DNA of 64,000 bases. Origin: Clostridioides difficile CD160. GTDB lineage: Bacteria; Bacillota; Clostridia; Peptostreptococcales; Peptostreptococcaceae. The stretch lies in NCBI RefSeq assembly GCF_000449425.2, contig NZ_AVHW01000112.1, forward strand, positions 1-64,000, given 5' to 3'. Both the position numbers and the translations under genes were made by a program. Numbering within the stretch: the first letter of the stretch is position 1; every line of letters begins with the position of its first letter. Of this stretch, positions 34,830-44,968 are shown piece by piece. The notes under the pieces were generated by a model. The model was given only the letters and a program-made list of their open reading frames with translations. It did no database searches and was not told the origin of the DNA.

Positions 34830-35822
34830 ATGAATGAAGATAAAATAAGAAAAATACTTGCTAAATACGATAAGAAAAGAGATAATAACGAACTCTTATT
34901 AGAAAATAGAAAAAATGAGGTATATAATAGAATTCCAGAAATAAAATCTATAGATGATGAGATTTCTAAAATAGGCCTTAGCTTAGCTAGAATAGTACTT
35001 TTAAATCCTAAGTCTAAAGATGAAATTGTGAATAAATCTAAAGATACTATAGAATCTTTAAAGGTAAAGAAAGAAGAACTTTTAGTTGAAAATAACATAC
35101 CTCTTGATTACCTAGAAATAAAGTTTCAATGTGCTTCTTGTAAAGACAAAGGTTTTTTACCTAATGGTGAAAAATGCTCTTGTCTTAAACAAGAAATTGT
35201 AAATGAAGCTTATAAAATGTCTAATTTAGATAGGATTTTAAGTCAGGAAAATTTTTCGAATTTTAACTTGAATATATTTTCTCCTAAAAAAGGTTCTAAT
35301 GGAGAAATATCTCCTAGAGAAAATATGCTAAATAATTTAAGTATCTGCGAAAATTTTGTTCATGATTTCAAGAAAGATAATGATGAAAATCTACTGTTTT
35401 ATGGTTCTACTGGACTGGGAAAAACATATATGTGCAATTGTATTGCAAAGGAATTATTGGACAAAGGAAATGTTGTAATCTATCAAACTTCTTTTAGAAT
35501 ATTAGATATTCTTGAAGACTATAAATTTAGAAGAGACACAAATAATCAGATAAGTGAAGATAATTATAAAAACTTGTTTGATTGTGATTTATTAATAATA
35601 GATGACCTTGGTACTGAACTTAATAACTCTTTTACTAGTGGAGAAATCTTCAACATTGTAAACACAAGACTAGTTACTGGTAAAAAAATTATTATCTCAA
35701 CCAACTTAACACCATCCCAAATAGGAAACACTTATACTCAAAGAACTCTTTCTAGAATTTTAGACAAATTTAGGATTTTAGAATTTACTGGTGATGATTT
35801 GAGATGGGAAAGATTTAAATAA
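34830..35822 (+). CDS. dnaI: DnaI-type helicase-loader ATPase
   Basis: This 330-residue AAA+ protein has an N-terminal helicase-binding region with a zinc motif (CASCKDKGFLPNGEKCSC, near 107-124). It has Walker A FYGSTGLGKTY (near 190), Walker B LLIIDDLGTE and a sensor/arginine-finger region TQRTLSRIL. It loads the DnaB hexamer (38725-40053) onto DNA together with the DnaD-like protein encoded just upstream. The ribosome-binding site AGGTGAT lies at the end of the previous gene. Confidence 0.92.
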   Translation: MNEDKIRKILAKYDKKRDNNELLLENRKNEVYNRIPEIKSIDDEISKIGLSLARIVLLNPKSKDEIVNKSKDTIESLKVKKEELLVENNIPLDYLEIKFQCASCKDKGFLPNGEKCSCLKQEIVNEAYKMSNLDRILSQENFSNFNLNIFSPKKGSNGEISPRENMLNNLSICENFVHDFKKDNDENLLFYGSTGLGKTYMCNCIAKELLDKGNVVIYQTSFRILDILEDYKFRRDTNNQISEDNYKNLFDCDLLIIDDLGTELNNSFTSGEIFNIVNTRLVTGKKIIISTNLTPSQIGNTYTQRTLSRILDKFRILEFTGDDLRWERFK

Positions 35823-36170
35823 AATAGCCCTTAAAAAACATTTTTTTATTTTTAAATAGAGAGGTAAGAACAAACTTGCTTCTCTGTTTAAAACTTATAC
35901 TAAAGAAACTAATCTCTCTGCTATAAGTACACTTCTAAAGTATTTTTAATACATCTAATTCTTTATATTACTTGTAATTTATCAATATTATAAACTTATC
36001 AGATTATATAATACTATTCTAAAAAGATTCTAAATTTTAATCTTAAAATTATATCATTATAAATAACTTAATACTTTATTGTAATTAAATTTAATTTTTC
36101 AATCAAAAAAAGATACTTAAAAGTATCCTGTAACATAGAAAATTATATTAATTTGAATTTATGTACTTTG
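35823..36170. other. Intergenic region between dnaI and the tRNA cluster
   Basis: It holds a terminator-like hairpin for dnaI: an 11-bp stem with two G-U pairs, 35858-35868 with 35875-35885. The rest is AT-rich with no gene or repeat that I can support. Confidence 0.5.
35858..35890 (+). terminator. Candidate dnaI terminator
   Basis: The hairpin 35858-35885 (two G-U pairs) is followed only by GTTTA, so its T-tail is weak. Confidence 0.4.
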
Positions 36171-36245
36171 TGGAGCTGGTGATAGGAATCGAACCTACAA
36201 CCTGCTGATTACAAGTCAGCTGCTCTACCGTTGAGCCACACCAGC
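36171..36245 (-). tRNA. tRNA-Thr (anticodon TGT)
   Basis: On the minus strand the sequence folds into a full cloverleaf with acceptor GCTGGTG/CACCAGC, encoded CCA, a TTCGATTC T-loop and anticodon stem-loop CTGACTTGTAATCAG, giving anticodon TGT. It is the last of four tRNAs in one cluster. Confidence 0.95.
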
Positions 36246-36277
36246 ATATAATCTAGTATTCATCTCTAATTCAAAAA

Positions 36278-36353
36278 TGGTGGGACTAACAGGGCTCGAA
36301 CCTGTGACCCCCTGCTTGTAAGGCAGGTGCTCTCCCAGCTGAGCTATAGTCCC
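36278..36353 (-). tRNA. tRNA-Val (anticodon TAC)
   Basis: The minus-strand cloverleaf has acceptor GGGACTA/TAGTCCC, anticodon stem-loop CCTGCCTTACAAGCAGG and T-loop TTCGAGC, with an encoded CCA end. Confidence 0.95.
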
Positions 36354-36357
36354 ATAC

Positions 36358-36432
36358 TGGTGACTCGTAGGGGAATTGAACCCCTGTTACCGCCGTGAAA
36401 GGGCGGTGTCTTAACCTCTTGACCAACGAGCC
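36358..36432 (-). tRNA. tRNA-Glu (anticodon TTC)
   Basis: The minus-strand cloverleaf starts GGCTCGTTGGTCAAG. Its anticodon stem-loop CCGCCCTTTCACGGCGG gives anticodon TTC, followed by a T-loop TTCAATTC and an encoded CCA. Confidence 0.95.
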
Positions 36433-36438
36433 ATAATT

Positions 36439-36514
36439 TGGTGATCTATCCGCGACTCGAACGCGGGACACCCTGATTAAAAGTCAGGTGCTCTACCGAC
36501 TGAGCTAATAGACC
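36439..36514 (-). tRNA. tRNA-Lys (anticodon TTT)
   Basis: The minus-strand cloverleaf starts GGTCTATTAGCTCAG. Its anticodon stem-loop CCTGACTTTTAATCAGG gives anticodon TTT, with an encoded CCA. It is first in the tRNA transcript. Confidence 0.95.
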
Positions 36515-36559
36515 ACATTTTTTCGACTTTTTTCGTCGTTTCTTTCACTCACAAGTTAT

Positions 36560-36588
36560 ATTATAACTGCTGTACAATTTTTAGTCAA
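36560..36588 (-). promoter_or_regulatory. Promoter of the tRNA cluster
   Basis: On the minus strand TTGACT (36583-36588) and TATAAT (36560-36565) are separated by exactly 17 bases, about 45 bases upstream of tRNA-Lys. Confidence 0.8.
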
Positions 36589-36756
36589 TAGTTTTTTTAT
36601 TTTTTTTAGCATATAATTAAAATCCTCTTGAACTACCTATTTTCAACAAGTATTTTAAATAAAATATGTAATTAGAATACAGAAATTCAACTTTAATTAC
36701 ACATAGAATATACATAAATAATTTTAACTGAATAAAAATTTAATACAAATCTAACA

Positions 36757-36806
36757 CAAAAGAGTATCTCTAATAACTATAATCATTACCTTGAGATACT
36801 CTTTCC
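36757..36806 (-). terminator. Terminator of purA
   Basis: A perfect 12-bp stem (36759-36770 with 36793-36804) is followed on the minus strand by a TTTTGTGTT tail. Confidence 0.7.
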
Positions 36807-36840
36807 TTATTATTCATAACTTAAATTGTTTAATAAAATA

Positions 36841-38148
<1,308 letters not shown>

Positions 38149-38211
38149 TTATATACTCTCGAACGCTTTACTTATTTATTCTATCAAACATTCGTATTTT
38201 TTTCAACTTTT

Positions 38212-38520
38212 TTAGCGTTCTCCAATATTTAACAAATACTTTTCTATTTTTGAAAATTCATCTTTCTCTATAATTTCTTTTTCATATTTTATAATTTTTT
38301 CCATAAATTTATCCACATCTAAAAGTTTTTCTAACTTACATATGTTAATTATATTTCCAAAGTTTGTATTAGTCATATTTATATAATACTGACTATCCAC
38401 AATACTAGCATAAACAACAATCGATTCTTTTAGGTTATTATCAATTATTCTAAATAAGTTTATTTCATCAAGTACTTTAATTATATTGGGATATATACAC
38501 TTTAAGCTTATTTTTTCCAT
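38212..38520 (-). CDS. Small hypothetical protein downstream of dnaB
   Basis: This protein has 102 residues and starts MEKISLK at ATG 38520 after AGGAGG, so it is a real translated gene. The product is soluble and helical, rich in Ile, Asn, Lys and Glu (LDVDKFMEKIIKYEKEIIEKDEF). No family is recognised. It follows a cluster of DnaA-box-like sites and a 12-bp hairpin, and precedes purA. Confidence 0.65.
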   Translation of the reverse strand: MEKISLKCIYPNIIKVLDEINLFRIIDNNLKESIVVYASIVDSQYYINMTNTNFGNIINICKLEKLLDVDKFMEKIIKYEKEIIEKDEFSKIEKYLLNIGER

Positions 38521-38552
38521 ATTATTCCTCCTAATAATTAACATTTATACAC

Positions 38553-38583
38553 AGATAAAGCAAGCCAAAAGCTTGCTTTATCT
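38553..38583. terminator. 12-bp perfect hairpin after dnaB
   Basis: AGATAAAGCAAG (38553-38564) pairs with 38572-38583 around a 7-base loop. There is no T-run on either strand, so termination efficiency is doubtful. It separates the DnaA-box cluster from the small gene at 38212-38520. Confidence 0.5.
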
Positions 38584-38585
38584 AC

Positions 38586-38716
38586 TTATTCACACTTATC
38601 AACAGGGCACCTGTGGATACTGTGGATAATTTTTTAGCTAAATTTCAATGTTTAGACATATTTAGTGACAGGTATCCACATTTTTCCTGTAGAAAGAAAG
38701 GATGTTCTGTGGATAT
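38586..38716. promoter_or_regulatory. Cluster of DnaA-box-like 9-mers downstream of dnaB
   Basis: There are six 9-mers within 131 bases. They are TTATTCACA (38586-38594), TTATCAACA (38596-38604), TGTGGATAC (38612-38620), TGTGGATAA (38621-38629, exact complement of TTATCCACA), GTATCCACA (38672-38680) and TGTGGATAT (38708-38716). Each is within one base of TTATCCACA/TTATCAACA. This density matches the oriC clusters in this same window. Likely roles are DnaA titration or regulation of the flanking genes; neither is shown. Confidence 0.7.
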
Positions 38717-38724
38717 TCGTTAGA

Positions 38725-40053
38725 TTATAGGTCTCTCAACTTATCCCCAAATCTTTGAACTTCACCAAGCCAAACTAGTTCTACAGAACCAGTTTCACCA
38801 TGTCTATTTTTTGCTATTATTACTTCTCCTATATTTTTACTCTCAGAATCAGCATGATAATATTCATCTCTATATAAGAACATAACTATATCTGCATCCT
38901 GCTCTATTGCTCCAGATTCTCTTAAGTCAGATAACATAGGTCTATGATCTGCTCTTTGTTCTGGTGCACGTGATAACTGAGATAATGCTACAACAGGACA
39001 GTTTAATTCTTTAGCTAAGACCTTTAGTGACCTTGATATTTTAGATATCTCCTGCTGTCTACTTTCATTATTGCCTTCACCTTCCATAAGTTGAAGATAA
39101 TCAATAAGCACTAAGTCCAGACCTTTTTCTATTTTCAACTTCCTGCACTTTGACCTTAATTCTGATATTTTTATACCAGGAGTATCATCTATGTGTATTT
39201 TCGCATCTGATAACACCGCCATAGCATCTATAATTCTAGGCCAGTCATTATCATTAAGTGTTCCAGTCTTTATTTTTTTTAATTCTACACTAGACTGTGA
39301 AGATAGCATACGTTGTACTAATTGTTCTTTAGACATCTCTAAACTGAACACAGCTACAGAAGCATCACCTTTTAGGGCTGCATTTTGCACTAAGTTTAAA
39401 GAAAAGGCAGTTTTACCCATTGCTGGTCTAGCCGCAATTAATATTAAATCGGTCCTTTGAAGACCATTTATTTTTTTGTTTAAATCTTTAAAACCAGTAG
39501 TTATACCAGTCACATCACTCTTATTAGTGTATAACTTTTCTATCATATCATAGGCATCCATTAAAACTAAGTTTATAGATTTAAAATCATCACTAGTTTT
39601 CTCCTGTGATATATCAAATATACTCTTTTCAGCTTGTTCTAAAACATCTTCAATTTTAGTTGCTCCACTATATCCTAGATTTATTATTTCATTAGAAGCT
39701 TTTATAAGCTTTCTAAGCACAGACTTCTCTTTTACTATATCAGCATAGTATTTTACGTTTGAAGTCGTCGGTACTATAGTAGAAAGACTTGTAATATAAC
39801 TGATTCCTCCAATATCATTAAGATGCCCTTGTTTTCTTAGTTCTTCTGTTAATGTTATCAAGTCTATAGGCTCACCTTTATTACTTAAAGTTATCATACA
39901 TTCATATATTATTTTGTGAGCCTCTTTATAGAAATCATCAGGCTTTATAGTTTCTGTGACTGTTATTATAGCATCTTTATCTAGAAGTATAGAACCCAAT
40001 ATTGATTGTTCCGATTCTACACTATGAGGAGGAATTCTCGTCATATCTTCCAT
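38725..40053 (-). CDS. dnaB: Replicative DNA helicase DnaB
   Basis: This 442-residue RecA-fold helicase (called DnaC in B. subtilis) has an N-terminal helical domain (about 10-110), Walker A AARPAMGKTAF near 205 and Walker B LVLIDYLQLM. The SQLSRAPEQRADHRPMLSDLRESGAIEQDAD block follows. It unwinds DNA at the fork and is loaded by the DnaI-type protein at 34830-35822. The start is ATG 40053 after GAGGTGAT; a GTG inside that site is not used. It ends the rplI/gdpP operon. Confidence 0.97.
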   Translation of the reverse strand: MEDMTRIPPHSVESEQSILGSILLDKDAIITVTETIKPDDFYKEAHKIIYECMITLSNKGEPIDLITLTEELRKQGHLNDIGGISYITSLSTIVPTTSNVKYYADIVKEKSVLRKLIKASNEIINLGYSGATKIEDVLEQAEKSIFDISQEKTSDDFKSINLVLMDAYDMIEKLYTNKSDVTGITTGFKDLNKKINGLQRTDLILIAARPAMGKTAFSLNLVQNAALKGDASVAVFSLEMSKEQLVQRMLSSQSSVELKKIKTGTLNDNDWPRIIDAMAVLSDAKIHIDDTPGIKISELRSKCRKLKIEKGLDLVLIDYLQLMEGEGNNESRQQEISKISRSLKVLAKELNCPVVALSQLSRAPEQRADHRPMLSDLRESGAIEQDADIVMFLYRDEYYHADSESKNIGEVIIAKNRHGETGSVELVWLGEVQRFGDKLRDL

Positions 40054-40071
40054 CTTTATCACCTCTAGTTA

Positions 40072-40521
40072 TTACTGTTTTTCTTTTACATCTACTCTTA
40101 TTTTAGTAGTTACTTTTTGATGTATTTTTACTTCTACAAAAGTTGAACCTAGGGCTCTTATTGGCTCATCTAATAATATTTTTCTTTTATCTACATCTAT
40201 ATCTTTTTGTTTCTTTAATTGCTCAGCAATCTCTTTAGCAGTTATTGAACCAAAAAGTCTTCCACCTTCTCCTGCTTTTGAATATATTTCTATATTAATT
40301 TCTTCCATTTGTTTACCTAATAAAACAGCTTCTTCATATTCTTTTTGTGCTTTTATTTCTTTAGACTTATTCTTTTCATTTAATTCTTTTATTGCTACAT
40401 TATCTGCTTGCACAGCCATCTTTTTAGGAAATAAGAAATTTCTTGCATATCCATCACTTACTTCTTTCATTTCCCCTTTTTTACCAGTCCCTTTTACATC
40501 TTTTAATAATATAACTTTCAT
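40072..40521 (-). CDS. rplI: Ribosomal protein bL9
   Basis: This 149-residue protein has the bL9 N-terminal signature [18 protein letters not shown], then [14 protein letters not shown], a long central helix and the C-terminal [14 protein letters not shown] domain. GAGGAGGAATAG precedes the ATG and overlaps the gdpP stop, so translation is coupled. Confidence 0.97.
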   Translation of the reverse strand: MKVILLKDVKGTGKKGEMKEVSDGYARNFLFPKKMAVQADNVAIKELNEKNKSKEIKAQKEYEEAVLLGKQMEEINIEIYSKAGEGGRLFGSITAKEIAEQLKKQKDIDVDKRKILLDEPIRALGSTFVEVKIHQKVTTKIRVDVKEKQ

Positions 40522-42516
40522 CTATTCTTCCTCCTCCAAATACTCCTCTATTATTTTATTTACCATCTTATAAGCTTCTTTTAGAGAAACATCTTTTAAC
40601 TGTGCTCCAGCTATATCTATATGTCCCCCGCCTCCTAATTTCTCCATAAGCACATGTACATTTATCTGTCCTAAGGACCTTGCACTTATAAATATAGTAT
40701 CATCTTTTTCACCTAATACAAAGGAAGCTTCTACTTCTTTTATGTTTAATAACTCATCAGCAGTTTGAGCTATTATAACATTTATACTATCTATTTCTGT
40801 ACTTGAATATGCTAAACATATCCTATTATTAATTATTTTAGTACTTTGAATTATTTCAGCTTTTATTATGAAGTCTTTTACATCAGAATTGAAAAACTTT
40901 TTAACCTCAATAGTATCTGCTCCAACTTTTCTAAGATAAGAAGCTGCTTCAAAAGTCCTAACACCTGTTTTAAACGCAAAGTTTTTAGTATCTAGACTTA
41001 TTCCTGCTAAAAGTCCTTCAGCTGTGAGTTTATTTATTGTTACATCTTCATCCATATATTGAACTAATTCTGTAACCATTTCACAGGTTGAAGATACATA
41101 TATCTCATGGAATAAAAGTACCGCATCATTTATGAATTCTACACCTCTTCTATGATGGTCTATTACTACTATCTTCTCTGATAGCTTTAATAACTCTTCA
41201 CATTCAGTATAATTAGGTCTATGAGTATCAACTACTACAACTAACGTATTTTTAGTACAGTTGTCAATAGCTTCTTCTTTTCCAATAAATAGTTTCTTAT
41301 AATAATTATTTTCATTTATTTTATTTATAAATATTTCTATAGATTCATTTACAGAGTGTAAAACTATGTTTGCTGTTTTGTTACAGGATTTACATATATC
41401 ATAAACTCCAACTGCCGCTCCCATAGCATCCATATCTGGATATTTATGTCCCATTATATAAACTTGGTCACTTTGTTGTATAACTTCTCTTAGAGCGTGA
41501 CCTATCAATCTGGACTTTACTTTGGTTTTCTTTTCTACAGCTTTAGATTTTCCTCCATAAAATACAAATTTATCTTTTGTTTTTACAACAGCCTGATCAC
41601 CACCTCTACCAAGTGCTAAGTCAAGGGCACCCGTAGCAAGTTTTAGGTTCTCATTTAATGTATCTCCATCTATACCAATTCCTATACTTATAGTAACAGG
41701 AAGATTATTTCCATAATCAATATGTCTTATTGTATCTAAAATAGAAAACTTCTCAGTTTCTAATTTTTTCAACTCTTTTTTATGCATTACCAAGAAAAAT
41801 TTATCTTTTGAGGTTCTTCTCAATGCACCATTTGAATTTAATTCCAAAGCAGAAAGTATTTTTTCTACTTCAACATTAATTAAAGCCCTCTTATCTTCTG
41901 CTGCACTTTTTAATACTTCATCGTATCCATCTACTTGTATTAGCATCATTGCATTTTTTTCATCATCATAATCTTGTTTTACTTTTAAATATTCTGTCTT
42001 GTCTATCCAGTATAATATCATCAAATATTTAGGATTTTTTTCTTGATCATTTTTTATAACATTATAAATTATTGTATATTCTTTTTCTTTGTAGTTTATT
42101 TCTGTGTACATTTCTTTATTTTCATTTAATACTTTTCTTAAGTTAAGATTTTTAACTATATCTTCTATATTTTTATCAAGTAAATCTTTTTGACCAATCA
42201 TATCATAAAACTTCCCATTGTACCACGATATATTTCCATCAAATTCTAAGATACACAGTGGTATTGGAAGGTTTATTATGGCTTTCTTGGTTGTCTCATC
42301 TATATCTAAAGATAAATTTTGAATATACTCTGTCCATTCATGACGTCTAATATTAGTTGTTCTCCAATTGTGAAAAACCATATATACAAAAATACAGAAA
42401 AATAAACACCCTACATACAAGTTGTAATAAAGCAAAATTATACTAGAAATACCAATAACAATTATATATAAATTTATTTCTGGCATATTTAATTTAAAGG
42501 TTTGTTTATTACTCAT
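40522..42516 (-). CDS. gdpP: Cyclic-di-AMP phosphodiesterase GdpP
   Basis: This 664-residue protein has two N-terminal membrane helices (about 14-50), a PAS-like domain (about 80-170), a degenerate GGDEF domain (about 180-310) and a C-terminal DHH-DHHA1 phosphodiesterase (about 335-655). The metal motifs MGHKYPDMDAMG, VVDTHRP and VVIDHHRRG and the late GGGGHIDIAGA are intact. It hydrolyses c-di-AMP and so affects cell-wall and osmotic homeostasis. The position between a DUF2232 protein and rplI is the usual one in Firmicutes. Confidence 0.95.
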   Translation of the reverse strand: MSNKQTFKLNMPEINLYIIVIGISSIILLYYNLYVGCLFFCIFVYMVFHNWRTTNIRRHEWTEYIQNLSLDIDETTKKAIINLPIPLCILEFDGNISWYNGKFYDMIGQKDLLDKNIEDIVKNLNLRKVLNENKEMYTEINYKEKEYTIIYNVIKNDQEKNPKYLMILYWIDKTEYLKVKQDYDDEKNAMMLIQVDGYDEVLKSAAEDKRALINVEVEKILSALELNSNGALRRTSKDKFFLVMHKKELKKLETEKFSILDTIRHIDYGNNLPVTISIGIGIDGDTLNENLKLATGALDLALGRGGDQAVVKTKDKFVFYGGKSKAVEKKTKVKSRLIGHALREVIQQSDQVYIMGHKYPDMDAMGAAVGVYDICKSCNKTANIVLHSVNESIEIFINKINENNYYKKLFIGKEEAIDNCTKNTLVVVVDTHRPNYTECEELLKLSEKIVVIDHHRRGVEFINDAVLLFHEIYVSSTCEMVTELVQYMDEDVTINKLTAEGLLAGISLDTKNFAFKTGVRTFEAASYLRKVGADTIEVKKFFNSDVKDFIIKAEIIQSTKIINNRICLAYSSTEIDSINVIIAQTADELLNIKEVEASFVLGEKDDTIFISARSLGQINVHVLMEKLGGGGHIDIAGAQLKDVSLKEAYKMVNKIIEEYLEEEE

Positions 42517-42526
42517 TTCTATCCTC

Positions 42527-43483
42527 CTAAGTGGATTTATAACTTCTCACCTTTCTAAAGTCAATTATACTATCTACCATACCAACAAAAGATATTCCCA
42601 TAAATCCAAATAAACATAAAATTATCCCTGAAAGAAACATAATTTTATTTGGTCCCTGTCTTATCCATTTCTTTAAAAAATAGATACAAACTGCTATACC
42701 TTGAATTACAAACATTAAATTAAAAACTAGCTGTAAATTAGTCATTATTAATTCTGTATATAGTTTTGAACCAATAATTTGAATAAATAAGACTAATAAA
42801 TAAAGTAAAAAAGTTGTGAGTATAGCATTTCCTGGTAAATAAAAATCTGCAAATTTAGGAAATCTTATATTCATCTTTGTAATTCTTTTGATAAAAAATA
42901 CACTTAAATAATATGTTACAAATGCTGATAATAACCCTTGTAAAAATAGCATCATTGGTAGCATATTTGTAAAATAACTTACAATCTCATCTGGCTTCAT
43001 TTTATCAAATAATTTAAGCTCAGCTGCTGAAAAACTATTTTTTTGAATATTTACAATTTCTGTTATCATCTTAGAAACTTCATCTAATAGGTTTACATTT
43101 AAAAATGTTTTTAATACAAAGAAATATACAAGCATTGAAAGTACAAATATTATCGTTCCACCATATATTGGTTCAAATTTATTACTATCTTCTTGTTCAA
43201 AACTTCTCTTTAACATCTTTCCTATTGCTATACCTGGTAAAGAATACATTATACATATATTTAATGCATAAGAAATGTCTGCAAATAGAATTAGTACACA
43301 AAATGTAATCAAAATAGATATAAAAGAATACTTTCTATCAGTAATAGCACCTATAATTACATATGGAACAGCTGCTAATATACTAAACATTCCTAGCATT
43401 GGAATATAGGCTATCACTAAAGCGATTATTATAGCTAAAATTATTATAGACATTGCTTTAGATAGTCTAATTTTATTATTCAA
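42527..43483 (-). CDS. DUF2232 (YybS-like) membrane protein
   Basis: This 318-residue polytopic protein has about eight hydrophobic helices and the TKMNIRFPKFADFYLPGN segment typical of the YybS/DUF2232 family, which neighbours gdpP in Firmicutes. Its role is unknown. The start is TTG 43483 with GGGAGTGAT upstream. It lies 10 bases before gdpP. Confidence 0.85.
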   Translation of the reverse strand: MNNKIRLSKAMSIIILAIIIALVIAYIPMLGMFSILAAVPYVIIGAITDRKYSFISILITFCVLILFADISYALNICIMYSLPGIAIGKMLKRSFEQEDSNKFEPIYGGTIIFVLSMLVYFFVLKTFLNVNLLDEVSKMITEIVNIQKNSFSAAELKLFDKMKPDEIVSYFTNMLPMMLFLQGLLSAFVTYYLSVFFIKRITKMNIRFPKFADFYLPGNAILTTFLLYLLVLFIQIIGSKLYTELIMTNLQLVFNLMFVIQGIAVCIYFLKKWIRQGPNKIMFLSGIILCLFGFMGISFVGMVDSIIDFRKVRSYKST

Positions 43484-43490
43484 TTTAATA

Positions 43491-43811
43491 TCACTCCCTA
43501 TTGTCCATATGTTTTTTTAAATTAGATAAATCTCCATACCATCTTTCAACACTATGGTCTTCATCTATACCAATTTTTATTTTTTCTTTGACTTTATAAT
43601 CCACATCTCTAAAACTAATTCCTAATCTCTTTGCTAAGAGATATGTTATCATTATTATATTTGCTAGAGTATCTTGAATTGCTTCATCTAAAGGTTTTAC
43701 CCCTTTAAATAATAAGTTAAACAAATCACTTACACTCATTAATATTTCTGTTTTCATCCATTCTATTATCTTTATGTTTCTCGTTATCTCAGAACCTTTA
43801 TCTATTTTCAC
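43491..43811 (-). CDS. MazG-like family protein
   Basis: This 106-residue helical protein resembles the MazG-like all-alpha nucleotide pyrophosphohydrolase family: LANIIMITYLLAKRLGISFRDVDYKVKEKI with acidic residues in the helices. The full MazG metal motif (EExxE plus EELxD) is not clearly complete, so catalysis is uncertain. The start is GTG after AAGGAGGG. It is 7 bases upstream of the DUF2232 gene. Confidence 0.7.
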   Translation of the reverse strand: MKIDKGSEITRNIKIIEWMKTEILMSVSDLFNLLFKGVKPLDEAIQDTLANIIMITYLLAKRLGISFRDVDYKVKEKIKIGIDEDHSVERWYGDLSNLKKHMDNRE

Positions 43812-43875
43812 GTTTACAACCCTCCTTAATATATAATATTATATCATAAATAATAATATATTTAAGTATATAAAC

Positions 43876-43900
43876 AAAAAAACGAGCTTTATAGCTCGCC
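43876..43900 (-). terminator. Second terminator of the rpsF operon
   Basis: The CGAGC/GCTCG hairpin (43883-43898) is followed on the minus strand by seven T residues. Confidence 0.75.
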
Positions 43901-43927
43901 TCATTTAGATATATAAATACCTATAAT

Positions 43928-43955
43928 AAAAAATGAGCACAAGGCTCATTTTTTT
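43928..43955 (-). terminator. First terminator of the rpsF operon
   Basis: The AAAATGAGC/GCTCATTTT stem (43930-43952) abuts the rpsR stop and has T-rich ends. Confidence 0.8.
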
Positions 43956-44181
43956 AGTCTAATGTATATGGTAAAAGTGCTATATTTCTAGATCTTTTTA
44001 TAGCAACTGTTAATTCTCTTTGATGCTTAGCACAAGTTCCAGATATTCTTCTTGGTAATATCTTTCCTCTTTCAGTTATATACTTTTGTAATCTCTGAGT
44101 ACTTTTGTAATCTATTTTAGCGTTTTTGTCAGCACAGAATTGACAAACTCTTTTTTTCTTACGTCTTTTTTTATTCATCAT
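43954..44181 (-). CDS. rpsR: Ribosomal protein bS18
   Basis: This 75-residue protein has the basic N-terminus [17 protein letters not shown], then [35 protein letters not shown], the bS18 signature. The CxxC pair and CxxH form a zinc-site type N-terminus. It binds bS6 on the small subunit. It is last in the rpsF-ssb-rpsR operon. Confidence 0.97.
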   Translation of the reverse strand: MMNKKRRKKKRVCQFCADKNAKIDYKSTQRLQKYITERGKILPRRISGTCAKHQRELTVAIKRSRNIALLPYTLD

Positions 44182-44199
44182 GACTTTTTTCCCTCCTTT

Positions 44200-44634
44200 T
44201 TAAAATGGTATATCGTCATCATCTATAGCTTGGAAACCTTGTGGGTCTAGACCTTGAGGTTCAAAGCTTGGCTCAAAAGCTGGAGCACTCTCTCTATATG
44301 AATTTTCCGATTTATTCTTACTATCCAAAGCTTGTACTGATCTAGTACTTACTTTTGTAAAAGTTCTCTTTTCACCTGATTGTGTCTGATAATTGTCTAC
44401 TCTTATAGATCCTTGCAATGCAACTAATCTACCTTTAGTTATGTAGTTAGCACAAAATTCAGCAGATTTACCCATTACTTCAACAGGTATAAAATCAGTT
44501 TCTTTAGATCCATCTTTTTTTACATAGTCTCTATCAATGGCTATTGTAAAGGATGCCACTGGTGTTCCTGTACCTGGGATGTATCTTAATTCAGGGTCTT
44601 TAGTTAATCTTCCCACTAATACAACTTGATTCAT
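44200..44634 (-). CDS. ssb: Single-stranded DNA-binding protein
   Basis: This 144-residue protein has an OB-fold N-terminus (MNQVVLVGRLTKDPELRY, then FTIAIDRDY and GSIRVDNYQTQ) and a short disordered linker. It ends in the acidic tip DDDIPF that recruits repair and replication proteins. It lies between rpsF and rpsR, as in most Firmicutes. Confidence 0.97.
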   Translation of the reverse strand: MNQVVLVGRLTKDPELRYIPGTGTPVASFTIAIDRDYVKKDGSKETDFIPVEVMGKSAEFCANYITKGRLVALQGSIRVDNYQTQSGEKRTFTKVSTRSVQALDSKNKSENSYRESAPAFEPSFEPQGLDPQGFQAIDDDDIPF

Positions 44635-44671
44635 AAAAACACCACCTATTTTTTATAATAAAACCCAGTTA

Positions 44672-44950
44672 TTAAGCAACAACTATCATGTGTCTTATTA
44701 CGTTTTCATTTATCTTTAAGTTTCTGTCTATCTCTTTAGGAACGTCTACTGCTGATTTAAAGTTAACTAATACGTAAAAACCTTCTGTAAACTTAGCTAT
44801 TGGATAAGCTAATTTTTTAGTTCCCCAAGTATCAACTTTAACTATTTCTCCGTCAGTTGCAACAACTTCCTTAACTTTGTTTAGTATAGCCTCTCTTACT
44901 TCTTCATCAGAGTTTGGCTTTACCACATAAACTAATTCATAATTTCTCAC
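44672..44950 (-). CDS. rpsF: Ribosomal protein bS6
   Basis: This 92-residue protein has the bS6 opening MRNYELVYVVKPNSDEE, then WGTKKLAYPIAKFTEGFYVLVNF and the IDRNLKINENVIRHMIV C-terminus. The start is GTG 44950 after GGGAGGTG. It is first in the operon and preceded by a probable S6:S18 leader motif. Confidence 0.97.
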   Translation of the reverse strand: MRNYELVYVVKPNSDEEVREAILNKVKEVVATDGEIVKVDTWGTKKLAYPIAKFTEGFYVLVNFKSAVDVPKEIDRNLKINENVIRHMIVVA

Positions 44951-44968
44951 TATAATTCACCTCCCTTT

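Larger units (their letters stand above)
36515..36840. other. Intergenic region between purA and the tRNA cluster
   Basis: It contains the tRNA promoter (36560-36588) and the purA terminator (36757-36806). Nothing else is recognised. Confidence 0.6.

Noticed and set aside
36286..36471. A 61-codon open frame across the tRNA genes
   Set aside because: It runs antisense-free through tRNA-Val, tRNA-Glu and part of tRNA-Lys; the cloverleaves explain the sequence and no ribosome-binding site fits.
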